The notes under the pieces were generated by a model. That model saw nothing but the letters and a program-made list of their open reading frames with translations, was not told the origin of the DNA and did not search any database. A DNA stretch of 64,000 nt from Opitutus sp. (GTDB lineage Bacteria; Verrucomicrobiota; Verrucomicrobiae; Opitutales; Opitutaceae): positions 1 through 64,000 of the forward strand of contig SIBR01000012.1 of the NCBI GenBank assembly GCA_009695065.1, given 5' to 3'. Shown here in pieces: positions 60,456 to 64,000 of this stretch. Numbering within the stretch: position 1 is the first letter of the stretch; each line of letters begins with the position of its first letter. The position numbers were made by a program, and so were the translations under genes.

Positions 60456-62041
60456 ATGCCCGACTGGCCGAAAAGCTTCTTCACGTTTCGCGCCAGCCTG
60501 CTGACGGCCCGGGTGGCCGCACGGATGCGCCGACGGAGCCACGCACCGTCGGAACAAGGCAAGGCGTTCGGCGCCTTGGCGGAAAAGCTGGGTGCCACGG
60601 CGTTCTGGCGGGCCGCGGGGGTGGAACGCGGCATGACCTACGAGGCGTTTCGCAAGCGCGTGGCCCCGCGGGGTCACGATCAGCTCGTGGCGGCGATCGA
60701 AAGGATGACGCGCGGTGAAGCCGATGTCTTGTGGCCGGGCCGTTGTTCGTTTTTCGCCCGGCCCGCTGGCACCACGGGCAATGGCCAGCGTCTCCTGCCG
60801 GTTTCCGACGAAATGCTGCGGCATTTCCGCCAGGCGGGGGAGGAAGCCCTGCTCTACTACACGCCAGGACCGGACACGCCGGCGTGTTCCGGGGGCGGCA
60901 TTTGTTTTTAAGCGGCTCGACCATGCTCGCGCCGCTGGCCGAAAACCGGCCGCAGGCAGCGTATGCCGGCAATCTGAGCGGAATCGCCGGCCTCAGCCTG
61001 CCCCATCGGGCCGAGAAACACCTCTACGAACCCGGCAAGCCGATCGCGCAGATGAGCGATTGGAACGCCAAGCTGGAGGCCATCGTGGCACGCGTCCGCA
61101 ACCTGGATATCTCTTTGCTGGCCGGCATGCCCAACACGACGCTGGATTTGCTCGCCAAGCTGAATGAAGCGGCCGCGGCCAGGCCGGCGTCGGATCGGAC
61201 GGTGGGCGCGTTGTGGCCTAACCTCGAATGCTTCGTGCATGGCGGGGTGCCGATCTCCCCCTATCAGGCGCAACTGCACGCCCTGCTCGGTCCGGAAGCG
61301 AATTTCCACGAGGTCTATCCCGCGGCGGAAGGATTCATTGCTGCCCAGGACAGCAACGCCGGTGCCGGGCTCCGGGTCATCACCCGCCACGGGTTGTTCT
61401 TCGAATTCGTCCCGCTTGCCGACTACGACGAGGCCCGGCTCGAATATCTCGGCGCCAAGGCCGTCCCGCTCGCGGACGTCAAACGGGACGTGGACTACGC
61501 CGTGCTGCTCACCACGCCCGCCGGACTCGCGCGCTATGCCTTGGGCGACGTGGTGCGGTTCGTCTCCGTGACACCGCCCCGCTTGATTCATGTCGGCCGC
61601 ACCAAACTCCAGCTCAATACCTTCGACGAACGCGTCAGTGAAAAAGACCTGACCGAGGCGCTGGTCACCGTCTGTCAGCGTAATGTCTGGACGATCGTCA
61701 ATTTCCACGTCGCTCCCCGCTTCGTCCCCACGCTGACCGGCCAGAATCACGGCCAACACGAGTGGTGGATCGAACTCAAACCCGGGACGACCTCAACTCC
61801 GGTCGGACCGGCGATCGGCACGGCGCTGGACGTGGAATTGCAGCGGTTGAGCCCGAGCTACGCCGCGAAGCGCCGCGTGTCGATCGACCCTCCGACCGTG
61901 CGGCTCGTGATGCCCGGGCTGTTCGAACATTGGATCCGCTTCCACGACAAGTGGGGCGGTGAACACAAGATTGCGCGCTGCCGCGGTGACCGGATCGTCG
62001 CCGACGAACTGGCGCAGATCGCCCAGTTCGCGCAGGATTAA
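60456..62041 (+). pseudogene. GH3-family protein gene, frameshifted
   Basis: The first frame starts at ATG 60456 and codes the GH3 N-terminus (MTYEAFRKRVAPRGHDQLVAAIERMTRGEADVLWPGR read in parts, FARPAGTTGNGQRLLPV, EEALLYYT). At about 60862 a base is missing: the next frame continues with ARTGHAGVFRGRHLFLSGST and runs to 62041 with all later GH3 segments (FHEVYPAAEGFIAAQD, YALGDVVRFVSVTPPRLIHVGRT, NTFDERVSEKDLTEAL, WWIELKPGT). Repaired length is about 528 residues. GH3 proteins are adenylating enzymes that join carboxylic acids to amino acids in plants; the bacterial ones have unknown substrates. Confidence 0.88.
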
Positions 62042-62084
62042 GGCACCGGCGAAGGGGCCGGCCGGATCGGGACGGACCGCCCGC

Positions 62085-62654
62085 TCAGTTGAGTAGCGCC
62101 TGGATCTTCTTCTCGTATTCCGCGGTCGGTTCGGAGCCGACCTTGCGGTCGCGAATCTTACCGGTGCGATCGATCAGAAAAGTCGTCGGGATCGCCTCCA
62201 CGCCACCGAACGCCGCGATCACCGCGTCGTCCGCCATCAGCATCTGGTAGTTGATCCCGAATTTCGCCGCGAACTCCTTCACGACCCCGGGCCCGGCCTG
62301 ATCCAGCGAAACGCCGACCAGCGCCACGCCGTCCTGACCATATTTTTTCTGCAACGCGATGTAGCCGGGGATTTCCTCCCGGCACGGCGGACACCACGTG
62401 GCCCAAAAATCGAGGACGACCACCTTGCCCTTCAACTGCTCGGAGGTGACGGCGGCACCGTTCACATCCTGAAGTTTCCACGCCGGCGCGACACCCAGCA
62501 CCGGCAGCGCGGCCACCGGAGCCGCCGCGCCTTTTACCGCTGCCGTCACTTTCGGCTGCGGCGGAGCCTGGTCCTTTTTCGGGCTGCAGGCCGTGACGCC
62601 AAGAGCGAGCGCGGCAAGAAGGAGGGCAAGCGGGGCGGCGCGGAAACGTTTCAT
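62085..62654 (-). CDS. TlpA-type thioredoxin lipoprotein
   Basis: A 189-residue protein with a lipoprotein signal (lipobox VTAC, Cys23), a short Ala/Pro linker, and a TlpA/ResA-like thioredoxin domain: WKLQDVNGAAVTSEQLKGKVVVLDFWATWCPPCREEI with the C-x-x-C in WCPPC (read in parts), VALVGVSLDQAGPGVV, and the cis-Pro in AIPTTFLIDRTGKI. It probably reduces disulfides outside the cytoplasm, for instance in cytochrome c maturation. It ends convergent with the GH3 gene, 43 bp away. Confidence 0.94.
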   Translation of the reverse strand: MKRFRAAPLALLLAALALGVTACSPKKDQAPPQPKVTAAVKGAAAPVAALPVLGVAPAWKLQDVNGAAVTSEQLKGKVVVLDFWATWCPPCREEIPGYIALQKKYGQDGVALVGVSLDQAGPGVVKEFAAKFGINYQMLMADDAVIAAFGGVEAIPTTFLIDRTGKIRDRKVGSEPTAEYEKKIQALLN

Positions 62655-62729
62655 GGGGGGAATCTAGGCGTGAGAGCGCCGGGTGCAAGTTTTCTTCCCG
62701 AAAAACCGGCCAGCCGGGCGGACGCCAGT

Positions 62730-63629
62730 TCAGTTGCCGCGCGACTCCGGCAGATCGAGCCCGAGCGTTTCGACGAATTTCCTCATCGCCGGCGTCAGCA
62801 CCCGGCCCTTGCGGTGCAGGATCGCCAGCGGGCGCGTGAATGCCCGGCCCTTGAACTGGAGCACCGCGAGCGTGCCCTGCCGCGACTCCTGGGCGACCGT
62901 CGCCTGCGGCACGATGGCGATACCGTGGTCGATTTCCACGGCGCGCTTCACGGTTTCGATATTGTCGAACTCCATCACCGGTTCGATCTCCAGCTTGTTC
63001 TCGCGGAAAATCTGGTCGACCGCCTTGCGGGTGGGAATGTCCGGATCGAACCCGATGAACTTCTGGCCCGCGAGGTCCTTCACCTCGATGTCAGGGCGCT
63101 TGGCGAGTGGGTGCTGGGGATGGGTGATGAGGACGAGGTGGTCGTTGCGGAAGGGCAAAACCTCGATCTGCCGCTGCTTGACCGGGAAGGCCACGAGACC
63201 GAAGTCCACCGCGTTGTGGAGAATGTCTTCGTAGACGAGATTGGAACGGCGGTATTCGACGCGCACGTTGACCGATGGAAAATCGTGCAGGAATTTTTTG
63301 ATGAACGGCGGCAGCTCGTGCAGGCCGATCGAGTAGATGGTGGAGATGCGAATCGTGCCGCTGATCACCTCTTTCATCTCCTGCAGCTCCGAAAGCAGCT
63401 TTTCGTAAGTGTGGAGTATCTCCTTCGCCGCGTCGTAAACCCCCTGGCCCTCGCGCGTCAGCTGAAACTGCTTCTGGCTGCGATCGATCAGCAGCGTTTT
63501 GAAATGCCGCTCCATCGCGCGCGCCTGCTGGCTTACCGCCGATTGCGTGATGCCATTCAGCTTCGCCGATTTCGAGAAACTCTTGGTCTCGACCAAATCC
63601 GCGAAGATTTTGAAGTTTTCGATTTGCAT
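62730..63629 (-). CDS. LysR-family transcriptional regulator
   Basis: A 299-residue regulator. Winged HTH at residues 1-60: MQIENFKIFADLVETKSF, SKSAKLNGITQSAVSQQARAMER. The effector domain is complete (SGTIRISTIYSIGLHELPPF, VDFGLVAFPVKQRQIEV, GIAIVPQATVAQESRQGTLAV); it resembles the CysB/CbbR-like acting group, but no ligand can be named. It is divergent from the yggS gene with only 91 bp between the starts, so it may regulate both. The true target cannot be told from this window. Confidence 0.95.
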   Translation of the reverse strand: MQIENFKIFADLVETKSFSKSAKLNGITQSAVSQQARAMERHFKTLLIDRSQKQFQLTREGQGVYDAAKEILHTYEKLLSELQEMKEVISGTIRISTIYSIGLHELPPFIKKFLHDFPSVNVRVEYRRSNLVYEDILHNAVDFGLVAFPVKQRQIEVLPFRNDHLVLITHPQHPLAKRPDIEVKDLAGQKFIGFDPDIPTRKAVDQIFRENKLEIEPVMEFDNIETVKRAVEIDHGIAIVPQATVAQESRQGTLAVLQFKGRAFTRPLAILHRKGRVLTPAMRKFVETLGLDLPESRGN

Positions 63630-63720
63630 GATTAGCTGGCGTTGTGCCGTCCAGAGTAGAAGCTGACGTGCCGTGGTAAACCTTTAAGTAGATTTTCTAA
63701 CCGTCCCGGTTTCTCCCGTT
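63630..63720. promoter_or_regulatory. Divergent control region, LysR gene / yggS
   Basis: 91 bp between two divergent starts. It is less GC-rich than its surroundings (for example AACCTTTAAGTAGATTTTC near 63680) and is the natural place for the LysR autoregulatory site. I cannot define the exact operator. Confidence 0.45.
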
Positions 63721-64000
63721 ATGTTGATCAGTTATGGGGAATTCGCGCAGCGTGCCGATGTGCTGCGCGCCCGTATCGCCAACGCGTGCGCGCAAGCCGG
63801 GCGGGGCGCCCGGGAGGTCGAGCTTCTGGCCGTCACCAAAACCCATCCGGTCGGCGCCGCGGAGTATGCCGCCCGCTACGGGCTGCGCGCCGTCGGGGAA
63901 AACCGGGTGCAGGAAGGCGTCGAGAAACGAGGGTTGTGCCAGGCGCGGATCGCCTGGGAACTCATCGGCCATCTCCAGACGAACAAGGCGAAGCTCGCCG
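63721..64000 (+). CDS. YggS-family PLP homeostasis protein, N-terminal part (runs off the right edge)
   Basis: The frame is open from ATG 63721 to the window end, 93 codons. It reads LRARIANACAQAGRGAREVEL, LLAVTKTHP with the PLP lysine in the V-T-K motif, YGLRAVGENRVQEGVEK and WELIGHLQTNKAKLA, the consecutive conserved motifs of YggS/PLPBP. The protein binds pyridoxal phosphate and buffers its level; no enzymatic activity is known. The C-terminal part lies beyond the window. Confidence 0.95.
   Translation, partial: MLISYGEFAQRADVLRARIANACAQAGRGAREVELLAVTKTHPVGAAEYAARYGLRAVGENRVQEGVEKRGLCQARIAWELIGHLQTNKAKLA

Overview
The window (64 kb, very GC-rich, dense genes on both strands) looks like a chromosomal segment of a Verrucomicrobia bacterium, most likely of the Opitutaceae. 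Clues are a stand-alone SWIB-domain protein, a TonB-dependent receptor with an N-terminal carboxypeptidase-regulatory-like domain, a DUF1080 sugar-hydrolase domain protein, a secreted kelch protein, a DUF5069 domain, Tat-exported sugar-isomerase and amidohydrolase enzymes, and the scarcity of Shine-Dalgarno motifs before most starts. The family assignment is inference; no rRNA gene, tRNA gene, CRISPR array, prophage or complete insertion sequence was seen.

Layout. 0-2 kb: the N-terminal part of a TonB-dependent receptor that runs off the left edge, with a truncated copy of its own N-terminus beside it. 2-9.5 kb: ceramidase-like protein, VTT membrane protein, an ABC exporter (ATPase plus a permease carrying an extra C-terminal domain), DUF1080 protein, kelch protein. 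9.5-14.6 kb: cytochrome b562-like protein, a 120-bp MITE-like element, a translationally coupled pair of alpha/beta hydrolases (the first has lost its catalytic His), a broken coiled-coil gene and the SWIB gene. 14.8-23.5 kb: a heterodimeric ABC exporter with one degenerate ATP site, then a TetR / membrane-fusion protein / ABC ATPase / ABC permease drug-efflux-type operon. 23.5-27.2 kb: a leftward stress-related group (two Hsp20 chaperones, a DCC-family protein, TerC, MscS). 27.5-38.6 kb: mostly housekeeping genes (PatB-type C-S lyase, dihydrouridine synthase, RarD, FKBP, 2-hydroxyacid dehydrogenase, uracil-DNA glycosylase, RNA helicase with an RRM protein, S4 protein, DUF3016) with two decayed genes among them. 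38.7-49 kb: YdeP-type molybdoenzyme, DUF5069-gluconokinase fusion, penicillin acylase, a deoxyribosyltransferase-like enzyme next to uracil phosphoribosyltransferase, a rhomboid lacking its His, and a YdjM-type membrane hydrolase. 49-58 kb: a run of mostly exported catabolic enzymes (PIG-L deacetylase, TIM-barrel isomerase, amidohydrolase, D-amino-acid-oxidase-like flavoenzyme, M20 amidohydrolase, PafA-like phosphatase, Gfo/Idh/MocA oxidoreductase). 58-64 kb: two thioredoxin-fold proteins, an RluA-type pseudouridine synthase, a frameshifted GH3-family gene, a LysR regulator and the start of a YggS gene.

The most striking global feature is the number of interrupted reading frames whose downstream parts still read as good coding sequence: positions about 14040 and 13421, 20257, 21694, 30410 and 30787, and 60862. 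Several lie in C or G runs. Either this assembly carries indel errors, or the strain has many recent frameshifts. The least explained non-coding signals are a palindrome family of the form GTCAAC-N5-GTTGAC found at three sites (22254, 34898, 46488) and the 120-bp inverted-repeat element at 10041-10160. I did not find a clearly new multi-gene defence or signalling system. The best leads for novelty are the permease with the C-terminal domain (4639-6222), the DUF5069-gluconokinase fusion (41552-42499), and the His-less hydrolase coupled to a peptidase (10254-13132).
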